This document shows, piece by piece, positions 7,344-16,542 of a DNA stretch of 43,800 bases. This DNA is from Oscillospiraceae bacterium (lineage in GTDB: Bacteria > Bacillota > Clostridia > Oscillospirales > Oscillospiraceae), in the NCBI GenBank assembly GCA_009787625.1, contig WQSX01000022.1, positions 1 through 43,800 of the forward strand, given 5' to 3'. Position 1 is the stretch's first letter, and each line of letters begins with the position of its first letter. Under the pieces are notes generated by a model. That model saw nothing but the letters and a program-made list of their open reading frames with translations. It made no database searches and was not told the origin of the DNA. Position numbers and translations under genes: made by a program.

Positions 7344-8474
7344 ATGATTACTCATTTAGCGAATCCATTCACTCCTACATTCGGAAGTATACCTATTCAT
7401 ATTGCAGGAAGAGATAATATCATACACGATATTATGGATGGATTAAACAACGGACCCGGCGATCCAAACAGAGCGACTATTTTTGTAGGGGCAAGAGGCA
7501 CAGGCAAGACTGTTTTACTCGCGAAAATAGCCGAAGAAGCGTCTGCTAACGGTTGGATAAGTGTTGACGTAAATGCGTCTTCTGATATGCTTGACGAAAT
7601 TTTAATCCAACTGAGAGACAACGCAAGTGAGCATCTTGCTCCCGAAACACTATCACACATATCTTCAATTAGTCTTGCAGGAGTCAGCGTTTCTCGAACA
7701 GTAAATCAGAGTGTGCGAAAAAGCACTTGGCGCTCTGAATTAACTTCAATATTAAAAGAACTAAACGAAAATAATGTTGGACTCTTATTAACTATTGACG
7801 AAGTAGATGTGAGGATTGATGAGTTAAAAACTGTTATAACAACATTTCAACATTTTGTCCGCGAACGCAGGGATATGGCCCTTGTGATGGCAGGTTTGCC
7901 GCCAAAGGTTTCAAGCTTGCTGCGTGACGATTCTATATCATTTCTCAGAAGAGCGTTTCAACATCACCTTGAGGCTGTCAATGAATCAGAAGTACAATTT
8001 TCACTAAAAAAGACGATAGAGCTTGCCGGACGTAAGATTGATTCGGATGCACTTGACATTGCCGCAAAAAGCACTAAAGGCTTTCCTTTCATGATTCAAC
8101 TGGTCGGGTATCAAATTTGGCGGCAAAATACTCAGGAGGAATATATTTCTCTCGGAGATGTTGAGGCAGGAATTGCTTTAGCAGAGAAAGATCTTGAAAG
8201 AATGATTTTTGAGGCTACTTATCGAGAATTATCTGAACAAGACATAGCTTTTTTAGAAGCTATGCTCGAAGATGATGGTTACAGCACTGTTGCGAATGTT
8301 GCAACTCGTATGAATGTAACTTCAAAATATGCAGGTATGTATAGAAAACGCTTGATTGAACAAGGAATTATAAGCAGTAGCGGATATGGCAAAGTTGCGT
8401 TCGATTTACCAATGTTTCGGGAATACATACAGCGCAAAATGTTCACCGACGACAATATCGTCCATGGTATCTAA
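7344..8474 (+). CDS. Orc1/Cdc6-like AAA+ ATPase with C-terminal winged helix
   Basis: 376 residues, with AAAGGGG 5 bp before the ATG. Walker A is GARGTGKT (49-56) and Walker B is LLLTIDEVD (147-155). A sensor-1-like VMAGLPPKV and a lid region (STKGFPFMIQLVG) follow. The C-terminal part (about residues 290-370) looks like a winged helix-turn-helix (YSTVANVATRMNVTSKYAG, then YRKRLIEQGIISSSG). This order matches the Orc1/Cdc6-type STAND/AAA group often carried by plasmids and islands in Firmicutes and Actinobacteria. The 10-bp repeats just upstream are a plausible binding site for its own winged helix. A replication, regulatory or defence role cannot be decided from sequence. Its stop overlaps the convergent Cdd1-like gene by 4 bp. 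Confidence 0.75.
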   Translation: MITHLANPFTPTFGSIPIHIAGRDNIIHDIMDGLNNGPGDPNRATIFVGARGTGKTVLLAKIAEEASANGWISVDVNASSDMLDEILIQLRDNASEHLAPETLSHISSISLAGVSVSRTVNQSVRKSTWRSELTSILKELNENNVGLLLTIDEVDVRIDELKTVITTFQHFVRERRDMALVMAGLPPKVSSLLRDDSISFLRRAFQHHLEAVNESEVQFSLKKTIELAGRKIDSDALDIAAKSTKGFPFMIQLVGYQIWRQNTQEEYISLGDVEAGIALAEKDLERMIFEATYRELSEQDIAFLEAMLEDDGYSTVANVATRMNVTSKYAGMYRKRLIEQGIISSSGYGKVAFDLPMFREYIQRKMFTDDNIVHGI

Positions 8475-8728
8475 TCTTTCCAGTCAGACCAGTTTTGCTT
8501 GTTTGGTGGCAAAACTCCATCATTGTCGGCATAATGTACCGCCAGACGGTAGCAATACAGCGAGCATTTGCACGATTTTACGCCACGATTTAAGATGTCC
8601 TTAGTATAGACCTCATTTGGATCTTGCCCTCTGAGGGATTCGATTGAGGGATATCCTGCGTTAATCATGTGCTCTGCCATTTTCTTACCGATACCGGGGA
8701 TTTTCGTTAAATTTGTTTCACTATTCAT
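8471..8728 (-). CDS. Cdd1-like helix-hairpin-helix protein
   Basis: 85 residues. The N-terminal KIPGIGKKMAEHMINAGYPS is a helix-hairpin-helix, followed by DPNEVYTKDILNRG and a Cys-containing segment (SCKCSLYCYRLAVHYA), ending NWSDWKD. This pattern and length fit the Cdd1 family, named after the small gene beside the Clostridioides difficile toxin locus. The helix-hairpin-helix suggests non-specific DNA binding; the biological role is unknown. A G-rich segment (GGGGGC) lies about 11 bp before the ATG. The gene is convergent with the Orc1-like ATPase and overlaps its end by 4 bp. Confidence 0.8.
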   Translation of the reverse strand: MNSETNLTKIPGIGKKMAEHMINAGYPSIESLRGQDPNEVYTKDILNRGVKSCKCSLYCYRLAVHYADNDGVLPPNKQNWSDWKD

Positions 8729-8790
8729 GTTTTACAACGCCCCCATTTAACCAAATGCATGGATTTCATTTAAGCATTTGCATAATAATA

Positions 8791-8845
8791 TCATAGAAGT
8801 TTAATTCAGTAAACACTTAAATAAACTTCTATGATACACTGTTTA
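8791..8845. repeat. Palindromic repeat, copy A, downstream of the chemoreceptor gene
   Basis: Perfect 13-bp arms TCATAGAAGTTTA (8791-8803) and TAAACTTCTATGA (8822-8834), then TACACTGTTTA (8835-8845). Positions 8791-8815 match copy B (11213-11237) at 22 of 25 bases, and TACACTGTTTA recurs at 11258-11268. In minus-strand sense it lies about 40 bp after the chemoreceptor stop and may act as its terminator. Confidence 0.65.
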
Positions 8846-8881
8846 TAATATAACTCTGTTCAGGAAACTCTAAGTGAAGAA

Positions 8882-10984
8882 TTAATACTTTCCAAAAGAG
8901 TCAGATGAGTCATCAAAGTCGTCCGGTTTGTCTTGCTGCTCATCTGCTTTCGAGCTGTTTGAGGGTATCGACAACATTCCGTTGTCTTGTTGGTCTTTAA
9001 GCCTGAATTGCGAAATCAGCCGTTCAAGTGTTGTGGATTGATCGTTCATATTGTGAGACACCGCTGCGCTCTGCTCTGCTGATGCGCTGGTTTGCTGCAC
9101 TACATTTGCCACTTGGTCTATGCCTGTATTGATTTGTGCAATGCCGGTAGCTTGCTCTTCAGAATATCTGGCAATGTCCCCCACAAGCCGGCTGCTCTCG
9201 TCGATGCCTTCAACAATTTCGATAAGACTCGCAGAGGTCTCATCGGCAATCTTAGAGCCAAGTTCGGCTTTTGATACAGAATCTGCAATCAGGCTCTCGG
9301 TATCTTTTGCGGCCTCTGCACTCTTGGCTGCAAGGTTTCTGACCTCCTCAGCCACAACAGCAAACCCTTTACCGTGTTGCCCTGCTCTTGCAGCTTCGAC
9401 TGCGGCGTTGAGGGCGAGTATGTTCGTCTGGAATGCAATATCATCAATGGATTTAATTACCTTACTGATATTTTTGCCGGACTCATTGATGTCCCTGACA
9501 GCCGCCATCATATCATCCATTTGACTGCTGCCTTTTTCTGCACTTGCTTTTATATTGCTTGCAAGCGATGCTGCTCTGCTTGCCATTTTTGCGTTATCTT
9601 CTGTTTTTTTTGCTATTTCGGAAATAGAGGCTGACAGTTGCTCAACTGATGTTGCCTGCGCTGTTGAAGATTGAGCGAGTGCTTGTGACCCATCCGCCAT
9701 TTGCTTTGAGCCGGAAGCGACCCCATAAGTGACTGAGCTGACTTCACTGAACATGCGGTTTAGATTTCCCACCATTTCCGCGAGAGTTATAGATAATATA
9801 TCTCTGTCGCTTCTAACATTGACATCAACTGCAAGATTACCGGATGCCACTTCGCCAAGGTCATCTTTTACTTCAATGAGCACATTGATGAGGTTTTGAA
9901 ATGAACTAAACAAACTTCCAAGCTCGTCTTTACGAGCCATATATCCTTCCAAAATTCGCTCTTCTTCCGGAGAGGCGATAATGTCTCCATCTCGAGACAT
10001 AACCTGCATAAACTCGCCCAGAACTTTCACAGGTTTGCTAATTTGACCGGCTATCAAAAGTACCAGAAGCATGACGACCGCCAATCCGGCAACACCTATT
10101 ATAATCATAATAATCCGCTGGGATAAGATATTAGCCAGACCATACTCTGCGGAAACGCCAACAAAAAACATGGCATTGGGATTGCCGTCCGCTCCGGGCA
10201 ATGGAAAATAGTAAGCTGTGTAGGGAAGCATGCCAAACACATTTAATTCGAGCGTGAGGTGCTCCCCGCGTCCAAGCACTGCATCAGATACATTTTGAGC
10301 AACAGTGGTACCTACCGCGCGGGCTCCGGTTTCAGGATGAATAAGGGTAGATGAAACAGACTCTCCGTCACGGTTAAAAACTGTGGCGTCAATGTCAAAT
10401 GTGGCACCAAGCGCATCCAGAAAAGCATCTGTTTCCTCAACACCCCTGCCTATCACAAAGTTGACGACAATAGACCCGACAAGGGTATCACCATCTAAAA
10501 TCGGGGAAGTTGATGTCATAACCATAGTGGCTGTAGGTGTGGGAGTGTAAAGCGTTATTGTCTGCCGGTTCAGTGCCGCTGCAACAGAGGGCACACCACT
10601 GATGTTGTCCCCGTAGGAATCCCTCATGTGAGAGCGTGCGAGGGCAATGCCATCAGCACTGCCTACAATAATTTCATCTATCCCAAAAAAGTCCTTTCTA
10701 TTGACCGCATATTGCCAAATTGCATCTCTATCTCCGGCATGGATGAGGTTAATCAGTTCAGCACTGCCACCGAGCGCTGAGGCGGCAATGAGAGTTTTCT
10801 GCTCATAGGCGGCAAGATATGCCCGAACCGCTTGCGATGCCGCAGCTAATCTATCATCTTCATAGGAATCGACGAGATTTGCCGTGGTAATAGATACAAA
10901 CACAACGATAAAAGTCATAAGTATTACCAGAATAATGCTGATTGGAATAACGATTTTGTTTCGTAGCTTCAAGTTTTTAAACAT
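8882..10984 (-). CDS. Methyl-accepting chemotaxis protein with periplasmic-type Cache sensor
   Basis: 700 residues. A membrane helix at about 11-33 is followed by an extracellular dCache-like sensor (about 34-285; [37 protein letters not shown]). A second membrane helix lies at about 293-315, then a HAMP segment ([13 protein letters not shown]) and a long methyl-accepting coiled coil. The conserved signalling tip is complete ([20 protein letters not shown], then [15 protein letters not shown]). It senses a small molecule, probably an amino or carboxylic acid as many dCache domains do, and controls CheA. No CheR-docking pentapeptide ends the protein, and no che or flagellar gene is in the window. 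GGAGG lies 9 bp before the ATG. Confidence 0.95.
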   Translation of the reverse strand: MFKNLKLRNKIVIPISIILVILMTFIVVFVSITTANLVDSYEDDRLAAASQAVRAYLAAYEQKTLIAASALGGSAELINLIHAGDRDAIWQYAVNRKDFFGIDEIIVGSADGIALARSHMRDSYGDNISGVPSVAAALNRQTITLYTPTPTATMVMTSTSPILDGDTLVGSIVVNFVIGRGVEETDAFLDALGATFDIDATVFNRDGESVSSTLIHPETGARAVGTTVAQNVSDAVLGRGEHLTLELNVFGMLPYTAYYFPLPGADGNPNAMFFVGVSAEYGLANILSQRIIMIIIGVAGLAVVMLLVLLIAGQISKPVKVLGEFMQVMSRDGDIIASPEEERILEGYMARKDELGSLFSSFQNLINVLIEVKDDLGEVASGNLAVDVNVRSDRDILSITLAEMVGNLNRMFSEVSSVTYGVASGSKQMADGSQALAQSSTAQATSVEQLSASISEIAKKTEDNAKMASRAASLASNIKASAEKGSSQMDDMMAAVRDINESGKNISKVIKSIDDIAFQTNILALNAAVEAARAGQHGKGFAVVAEEVRNLAAKSAEAAKDTESLIADSVSKAELGSKIADETSASLIEIVEGIDESSRLVGDIARYSEEQATGIAQINTGIDQVANVVQQTSASAEQSAAVSHNMNDQSTTLERLISQFRLKDQQDNGMLSIPSNSSKADEQQDKPDDFDDSSDSFGKY

Positions 10985-11111
10985 GGGTATATGCCTCCAC
11001 TCTATAATTTATAAGAATTACCGCGCGAAGTATATGGCATCACACCGATGCTATCAATGTTAAACACTGTAGCCCTTGGCAATCACCATTCATTCTCAAA
11101 GTCTAATATAT

Positions 11112-11140
11112 AGAATACACAGCATGAAGTTAAATGTCAA
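11112..11140 (-). promoter_or_regulatory. Promoter of the chemoreceptor gene
   Basis: Minus-strand TTGACA (11140-11135), a 17-bp spacer and TATTCT (11117-11112). It is a sigma-A type site. The sigma-D (flagellar) consensus often found before chemoreceptor genes was not seen. Confidence 0.65.
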
Positions 11141-11212
11141 TACTTAACCGTTTTAAATACGCTAATTTTGCTTATTTACTGATAAATTCTGCCATTTATC
11201 AGTATTATGCCA

Positions 11213-11272
11213 TCATAAAAGTTTAACTAAGTAAACAGTGTAGTACAAAAATTGCACTACACTGTTTACTTA
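11213..11272. repeat. Palindromic repeat, copy B, upstream of the chemoreceptor gene
   Basis: Perfect 17-bp arms (11228-11244 and 11256-11272; TAAGTAAACAGTGTAGT against its complement) around an 11-nt loop. The preceding 25 bp match copy A at 8791-8815. It lies about 35 bp beyond the stop of the lipoprotein gene in minus sense, so it may also be that gene's terminator, though the U tract is weak. Confidence 0.7.
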
Positions 11273-11307
11273 ATTTTATCATTGTTTGGTATTGTCCGAT
11301 TGTTTTC

Positions 11308-12090
11308 TTAATTGATGCGATTGTAAATCAGTCTTACTCCGGGGAGTTCCGGGCTGGATGCTGTAAAGTTGTTTTCTGTAAGTTCTATATCCCATTGTTC
11401 AAGGGAAGAGGGAATGTAGATTATGAGCTCACCTGTTTCATAGTCGGCTTCCCAATAGAAAACGTCGAAGTTTTCAGTAGTTCCTCTGAGTCCTGAACCA
11501 TCGCTGAAAAATACATAATCCCAAGGGTGAATATTGCCAAATTCGTCTACCTGCGCCCATACTCCTAAGAGAATCGAGTAATCTTCGGGAGCTACATCTT
11601 CGACATATTCGGTGAACATATATGTAAACACCAATCCGGGCACTTGTAGGCTCTCTATAGCCAGAACGAATACGCCATCTTCCTCAACTACTACAAATGA
11701 CCAGTGTTCAACTATAGCTTGGGTGGCTATGTCTAATGTGCTTTCGCTCATATCCCATTGAAACGGAACCATGCCCTGCCACTCAAATCCTCGAATGCCG
11801 GTGCCGTCTGCATGAAAGTTGTAGAGAAAACTATCGTCATCTGCCCATCTCCATGCGCCTATCAGAGACAAGTCGGCGTTGTTTTCTTCAGGCTCGGATG
11901 TTTCTTCAGGTGTCGGCTCCGGTGTAGGTGTTGGCTCCGGTGTTGCTTCCGGTGTGGGGGTTGCAGCAGGCGTAGGGGTGGCTTCAGGTTCGGAATCTCC
12001 ACAAGCTGTGAGCCCCATTACAAGGAACACGCTGACGAGCGCGACAAGAAAAATTGTTGCTGTGTATCTTTTTGAATTCGGTTTTTGCAT
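11308..12090 (-). CDS. Lipoprotein with two lipocalin-like/DUF5640-type repeats
   Basis: 260 residues from the ATG at 12090, which has AGAGGA 9 bp upstream; the ATG 18 bp earlier overlaps that site. A lipobox LTAC places the lipidated Cys at residue 30. A Pro/Thr/Glu linker of TPTPEPTPE units follows. Two similar domains then begin LIGAWRWADDDSFLYNF...ADGTGIRG and LLGVWAQVDEFG...FSDGSGLRG, each ending with a beta-rich half. This is the pattern of small lipocalin-like domains common in clostridial lipoproteins. It is displayed on the outer face of the membrane. The ligand is unknown. It lies downstream of the two-component genes in the same direction but about 150 bp away. Confidence 0.75.
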   Translation of the reverse strand: MQKPNSKRYTATIFLVALVSVFLVMGLTACGDSEPEATPTPAATPTPEATPEPTPTPEPTPEETSEPEENNADLSLIGAWRWADDDSFLYNFHADGTGIRGFEWQGMVPFQWDMSESTLDIATQAIVEHWSFVVVEEDGVFVLAIESLQVPGLVFTYMFTEYVEDVAPEDYSILLGVWAQVDEFGNIHPWDYVFFSDGSGLRGTTENFDVFYWEADYETGELIIYIPSSLEQWDIELTENNFTASSPELPGVRLIYNRIN

Positions 12091-12239
12091 AAAGTTTAAT
12101 CCTCTCATAGTTAAAAATTTTGAGCCGTAAAGCTCTTAACAATGAGAGTATATCATCAAAAATATGAGAAATTTTATATCGGTCACTTTTGCCTGAAAAC
12201 TGACAGCGGTGTTTCAAAACGCACAAAAATGTTCGTTTT

Positions 12240-12908
12240 CTACACCTTATCGAAAATATATCCCTTATTTCGCACAGCGTAAATGTCGTAACCTATGGGT
12301 TCGATTTTTTGCCGAAAGCGTTTTACTGCGGCTTGTACGGCATTTTTGTCATTTCCCATTTGGCGTTGCCATATGCTTTCATAGATGAAACCGAATTCCA
12401 TAATCTTTCCTTCGTTTTGCAGACACAGATAAAGTAGTTTAAAGTCTGTGTTTGTCAGCGTAAGCGGCTCATCGTTTACCTGTGCCTGTCCTGCAATCAA
12501 ATCAAGTGTGAATGGCCCGTGTGAGAATTTAAGGTTATTGCGGCGTGAAAATTCCCATTGCATTGCAGCTTCAACGCGGGCGCAAAATTCGTCAATTTTA
12601 TAGGGTTTTGTAATGTAGTCGTTGCCACCTGCACGCAGTCCGCTTATTATTTCTTCTTGTTCGGTAAGGCTGGTTAAAAACAGTACGGGGATATTGCATA
12701 TTTTGCGTAGCTCAGGCAAAAAAGTAACTCCATCACCATCGGGCAACATTATGTCAAGCACTGCGATGTCAGGAGTTTGGCGGCAAAGCATAGCCCGTGC
12801 TTCGGCAAGGGTCTCTGCGCACAGCACCTCATGACCGCGCTCTTGTAAAATCCAGCGGTTTGCATCCAATATTTTTTTATTGTCTTCAACAAGCAAAACT
12901 ACACCCAT
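12240..12908 (-). CDS. OmpR-family response regulator
   Basis: 222 residues. The receiver domain has the acidic pair E8-D9, phosphoacceptor D52 (VLDIMLPDGDG) and conserved K101 (YITKPYK). The C-terminal winged helix (about 125-220) has LTNTDFKLLYLCLQNEG, AVQAAVKRFRQKI and VRNKGYIF, as in OmpR/PhoB DNA-binding domains. The start codon overlaps the stop of the upstream kinase gene (TAATG), so the two are translationally coupled and form a cognate pair. No target can be deduced; the lipoprotein downstream is the nearest candidate. No strong terminator is seen after the stop. Confidence 0.95.
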   Translation of the reverse strand: MGVVLLVEDNKKILDANRWILQERGHEVLCAETLAEARAMLCRQTPDIAVLDIMLPDGDGVTFLPELRKICNIPVLFLTSLTEQEEIISGLRAGGNDYITKPYKIDEFCARVEAAMQWEFSRRNNLKFSHGPFTLDLIAGQAQVNDEPLTLTNTDFKLLYLCLQNEGKIMEFGFIYESIWQRQMGNDKNAVQAAVKRFRQKIEPIGYDIYAVRNKGYIFDKV

Positions 12909-14017
12909 TATTCTGACAACTCCTCGACAGTCCCAAGGGAAAACGTAACCGAAGTTCCCAAGCCAAATTCAGATTCGATTGAAATTTCGCCACCATGTGC
13001 TTTAATTATGTCTTTGCAAAAACTTAACCCCAATCCTGAACCTTCGCCAAACCCGTGTTCAAATGCACGGGATTTACTTTCGGCGTTCATTCCACAGCCT
13101 GTGTCTGCAATAGAAATAATTACTTTGTCCTGTGCAGACATAGCAGAAATGTTGATGGTTCCGTTTTTTGTATATCTAATTGCATTATCGAGAATGTTCC
13201 AGAATACACGGGTGAGCTCACCCGAAACTGCCCACACCTGCGGCAAATCTTGCGGGAAATGCGAGTGGAGCTTCACACCCCGCTTTTTTGCTGTGGAGTC
13301 CAAGATGCTCACAAATTGTGCAACCATTTTTGGAATATCAACATAAGCTTTTGTTTCATTTGCCACTTTTTTCACAAACATATCAAGCGCATTGCTTGCC
13401 AGTGCCGCCAGACGGTGTGATTCGTCACTTATTGTGTCAAGTGCGGCAATTGCTTCATCCGTTACTTTGCCGCTCTTTATCTGCCGTACTGCCATTTCTG
13501 CGTAAACAGACATTACAGCAAGCGGGGTTCTCAGTTCGTGAGAAATAGTTGCCAAAATGTTTTCTTTAAATCGCTTTTCTCTTTCCAGTGCGTCAATTTT
13601 AGCAGCTACACGCTCTGCCTCTACCTCTTCACGAGCGGCAATGGCTTCGCGTAAGTCGTAGCCATAGCATACAATAATTTGCCTGTCCGGAAGCGAAACG
13701 CGGGTAAAAGTAAATTCAAAAGGCATTTCCTCGCCCAACACGTTCATGAGGGAAAATGCGGCTTTGCCATGACCGTGTTCGAGCACATGATTTAAAGTGG
13801 CATATATCATTTCAGTGGACTCTCTGCCGTCGGGCTGATACTCCGGCCTATCTACGAATGTCAAATCCATAACATCTTGTTTCGACTTAACGCCAAACAC
13901 TGTAACAGCGCGTTCGTTGCAATCCATAAACCTAAGTTCGCCATCTTTATGCTCCCAAATTTCCACATAAAGCGGCGCTGAGTCCAACAAGGTTTTAACC
14001 ATCATATCTACAGTCAC
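12908..14017 (-). CDS. Sensor histidine kinase with N-terminal PAS domain, apparently cytoplasmic
   Basis: 369 residues. The frame is open to 14191, but AGGGG (14030-14026) lies 8 bp before GTG at 14017, where homologous sequence starts (MVKTLLDSAPLYVEIWE). A PAS-like domain (about 10-120; FMDCNERAVTVFGV, GYDLREAI) is followed by a coiled segment, HisKA (ATISHELRTPLAVMSVYAEM, phospho-His in SHE) and HATPase_c: N-box WNILDNAIRYT, G1 DTGCGMN and G2 GSGLGLSFCKDI. No membrane helix is visible, so the signal is probably intracellular or redox/ligand sensed by PAS. It overlaps the response regulator gene by one base. Confidence 0.93.
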   Translation of the reverse strand: MTVDMMVKTLLDSAPLYVEIWEHKDGELRFMDCNERAVTVFGVKSKQDVMDLTFVDRPEYQPDGRESTEMIYATLNHVLEHGHGKAAFSLMNVLGEEMPFEFTFTRVSLPDRQIIVCYGYDLREAIAAREEVEAERVAAKIDALEREKRFKENILATISHELRTPLAVMSVYAEMAVRQIKSGKVTDEAIAALDTISDESHRLAALASNALDMFVKKVANETKAYVDIPKMVAQFVSILDSTAKKRGVKLHSHFPQDLPQVWAVSGELTRVFWNILDNAIRYTKNGTINISAMSAQDKVIISIADTGCGMNAESKSRAFEHGFGEGSGLGLSFCKDIIKAHGGEISIESEFGLGTSVTFSLGTVEELSE

Positions 14018-14250
14018 AAGCTTCACCCCTAAACATAATACAACCATTTTACGAGCGAAATACAAAACTGTCAAGAATGTTCGTTTCGGTTGTGTCAGGA
14101 TAGGGCTTATTGTGTTTTTTTGAAATAATGTTATTATATGGGAACAAGTATTGTCTTTGCTTGGCGGAGTGGGGCAAACAAAATACGGCATGGATTGTTG
14201 CGATTTTTTAAATCTTATCGCATATACTTTGTTTGAAAGGGGGGATTGAC

Positions 14251-15174
14251 ATGGATTGGCTTACACGTATGAAAGCTTCGCTTGTTTATATTGAAAACAA
14301 CCTGACAGGCGAGATTGACCATGAGGAGCTTGCCAAAATCGCTTGTTGCTCATCATATAACTTTCGCAGGACATTTTCGTTTATTACAGATATTTCTCTA
14401 TCTGAATATATTCGAAGAAGAAGGTTGACGTTGGCGGCGCTTGAGTTGCAGAGCGGCGATGCTAAAGTCATTGACCTTGCTGTGAAATATGGTTATGATT
14501 CACCGGTTTCTTTTTCTCGCGCTTTTCAAGCTTTGCACGGAGTCACACCAACAGATGCACGTCTTGATGGCGCAGCACTTAAAGCATATCCAAGGATTTC
14601 TTTCCAAATATCAATCAAAGGAGATACTGAAATGGATTATCGAATAGAGACAAAAGAAGGATTTCAAGTTTATGGCGTTGAGGAAATTTTCAATGAAGAT
14701 GTTGGTTTGCCAAGCATAATGGGTACAGACACGAGTGATGCGGGGCATCGCAAGCCAAGCGATTTATGGGAAGATAGCCTTGAAAATGGGATGCATCAAA
14801 AGCTTGAAGATAGTGCGGGTGAGCTTCCGGCGTTTGTAGGCAGTGAGCTCAGCAAGGTTCACGCGGTGTGTGATTACAGGGAAACCGGGGAAGGCACTTT
14901 TCCATATATGCTTTGTGCTTTCAACACTCAAAGCAGCGATACCGGTGGGTTTACCATTGTGGATATTCCGGCACATACATGGGCAATTTTTCCTTCGGGA
15001 AATGTCAAGTGGGATGATTTTGGTGATACCATAGGCAACATGTATAAGCGCTTTTTTACAGAGTGGATTCCAACCTCCGAGTATGAGCAAGTAGGCAGTT
15101 TGGACATGGAACTCTACGGCGGAGACGATGAACATGGCTATGTAGAACTATGGTTTGCTGTGCAGAAAAAGTGA
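14251..15174 (+). CDS. AraC/XylS-type regulator with C-terminal GyrI-like effector-binding domain
   Basis: 307 residues from the ATG at 14251, preceded by AAAGGGGGG 6 bp upstream; an in-frame TTG at 14233 is less likely. Residues 1-110 hold the double helix-turn-helix (HEELAKIACCSSYNFRRTFS and KVIDLAVKYGYDSPVSFSRA, then FQALHGVTPTDAR). Residues about 125-307 form a GyrI/AraC_E_bind domain (DYRIETKEGFQVYGVEE ... FTIVDIPAHTWAIF ... YVELWFAV), which binds small amphipathic ligands or drugs in relatives such as Rob/SoxS-like and MerR-type regulators. It lies just upstream of an MFS exporter, so it may sense a toxic compound and control export. Confidence 0.9.
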   Translation: MDWLTRMKASLVYIENNLTGEIDHEELAKIACCSSYNFRRTFSFITDISLSEYIRRRRLTLAALELQSGDAKVIDLAVKYGYDSPVSFSRAFQALHGVTPTDARLDGAALKAYPRISFQISIKGDTEMDYRIETKEGFQVYGVEEIFNEDVGLPSIMGTDTSDAGHRKPSDLWEDSLENGMHQKLEDSAGELPAFVGSELSKVHAVCDYRETGEGTFPYMLCAFNTQSSDTGGFTIVDIPAHTWAIFPSGNVKWDDFGDTIGNMYKRFFTEWIPTSEYEQVGSLDMELYGGDDEHGYVELWFAVQKK

Positions 15175-15191
15175 TTTGTCTGGGTTTCCTA

Positions 15192-15220
15192 TTGTCAAAC
15201 CGGACGGGTTGAAGTATAAT
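15192..15220 (+). promoter_or_regulatory. Promoter of the MFS exporter gene
   Basis: TTGTCA (15192-15197), a 17-bp spacer and a perfect TATAAT (15215-15220). The start near 15227 leaves a leader of about 75 nt. Confidence 0.7.
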
Positions 15221-15237
15221 CTTTCAGGTTGATAGTA

Positions 15238-15288
15238 GTGCAAAAAGCACTTTGCAAGCTTTCTCGGTGGCTTGTTTTTATTAACTGA
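15238..15288 (+). CDS. Possible 16-codon leader peptide before the MFS exporter
   Basis: GTG at 15238 opens a frame reading VQKALCKLSRWLVFIN and stopping at TGA (15286-15288). That TGA runs directly into the GAGGAG ribosome binding site of the exporter gene. An AGG lies about 9 bp before the GTG. Within it, CAAGC/GCTTG (15255-15274) is followed by five T residues, a weak terminator. This layout fits translation-dependent attenuation, but the peptide is inferred, not recognised. Confidence 0.35.
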   Translation: MQKALCKLSRWLVFIN

Positions 15289-15300
15289 GGAGCTTCGTTT

Positions 15301-16539
15301 ATGTATAGCAACCAAAAGGATGTGCGGCATAACTTAAAAATGTTTTTTATTGATGGGCTCTCGTTTATGCCGTCAATGGCACTCATTTCTATTACTGCGG
15401 TTATCCCGTCATTTCTAAATCAGCTTGGGGCATCGACTTTTCAGATTGCCCTTGCTACGTCTATGAGCTTTGTGTGCGTTTTGTTGGCACAGCCGTTTTT
15501 CGGCTTTGTTGCTTCACGTGCCGTTCTCATGCACAGAACGTTCAGTAAAATATTATTTTTTCAACGCTTTTTGTTTTTAGTTTTTGTTATGCTCATCCCT
15601 GTGTTTTCCGGATATAATACTGTTCTTGTCCATCTGTTTTTGGGATTTTGGGCTGTGTTTAACTTATTTGTAGGCTCCTATGCCGTTTTTTTCACACCTC
15701 TTGTTATTAGGCTTTTGCCGCCGGATAAGCGAGGTGGTTTTCGAGGAATCGGGCAAGCTATAGGTTCGCTTATCGGTGTCGGAATGTCTGCACTTATTCC
15801 TGTAATTTTAAGTAGTTTCGCTTTTCCCTACAATTATATGGTCATATACGCACTTGGCGCAGCTTTTATGTTTATCAATGTAGTAGCTTTTTACATGATG
15901 CGGGAAAACAAAGACGCAGAGCCCACGGAGCCAATGCGTCTGCTTGAATACATAAAGGGAATGCCGGGTGCCGTCAGGGAGAGCTCCACATTTCGGGCGA
16001 TGATTTGTACCTGTGTATTTTTAGCCATTGCAAACGCACTCTTGGCGTTTTATACTCTTTTTGCACTACGTGTTTTTTATGCCACCGAGATGCACATTGC
16101 ACTACTGACCGGGCTTGCCATATTTTCAACTGCTGTGACACAAATAGTGTTCGGTTATATTGTGGATAAATTCGGACCGAGAATAACAGCCCTTATGTGC
16201 GCCTTTTTCGTTGCCGCGGCAGGAATCACTGCGCTCAGTGCGGGCACGCTAAACGTGTTACTCGTGGCGTGGGTATTTGCCAACATTGCAAACGCGGGGT
16301 TTATGGTGACTGTGACACTTCTCTTGGGGATTGTCAGTCCCTCAACGAAAATGCCTTTATACGTCGGAGCTTTTAATACAATTACAGCGTTGCTGTCGGC
16401 TTTAATAATTCTTGTTTTGCCGCCTATTTTGGAAGGTTTAGGCTTTGTACCGTTGTTCTCAATTGTGACAGCATGTGGAGTTTTAAGTTTTACTTTTAAT
16501 ATGTTTCTTTTGCGTAAGCGTTTGGGGAGAAGGTTGTGA
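15301..16539 (+). CDS. MFS family transporter
   Basis: 412 residues with about 12 hydrophobic segments. It begins YSNQKDVRHNLKMFFIDGLS and has the loop 2-3 region and RLLPPDKRGGFRGIGQAIGS between the helices, typical of MFS antiporters with a G-rich 'motif A'-like loop. The second half repeats the fold (YIVDKFGPRITALMC). The substrate is unknown. Position next to an AraC/GyrI regulator and behind an attenuator-like leader suggests inducible drug or metabolite efflux. GAGGAG lies 8 bp before the ATG. The length is normal. Confidence 0.85.
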   Translation: MYSNQKDVRHNLKMFFIDGLSFMPSMALISITAVIPSFLNQLGASTFQIALATSMSFVCVLLAQPFFGFVASRAVLMHRTFSKILFFQRFLFLVFVMLIPVFSGYNTVLVHLFLGFWAVFNLFVGSYAVFFTPLVIRLLPPDKRGGFRGIGQAIGSLIGVGMSALIPVILSSFAFPYNYMVIYALGAAFMFINVVAFYMMRENKDAEPTEPMRLLEYIKGMPGAVRESSTFRAMICTCVFLAIANALLAFYTLFALRVFYATEMHIALLTGLAIFSTAVTQIVFGYIVDKFGPRITALMCAFFVAAAGITALSAGTLNVLLVAWVFANIANAGFMVTVTLLLGIVSPSTKMPLYVGAFNTITALLSALIILVLPPILEGLGFVPLFSIVTACGVLSFTFNMFLLRKRLGRRL

Positions 16540-16542
16540 AAT

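Larger units (their letters stand above)
10985..11307. other. Intergenic region upstream of the chemoreceptor gene
   Basis: Holds the chemoreceptor promoter (11112-11140), a leader of about 120 nt with only a short hairpin (GCATC/GATGC near 11040), and palindromic repeat copy B (11213-11272). I saw no coding frame. I found no c-di-GMP-I riboswitch consensus in the leader. Confidence 0.5.

Noticed and set aside
14018-14191. 58-residue N-terminal extension of the histidine kinase
   Set aside because: No ribosome binding site, no domain match; AGGGG before GTG 14017 gives a better start right before the PAS region.
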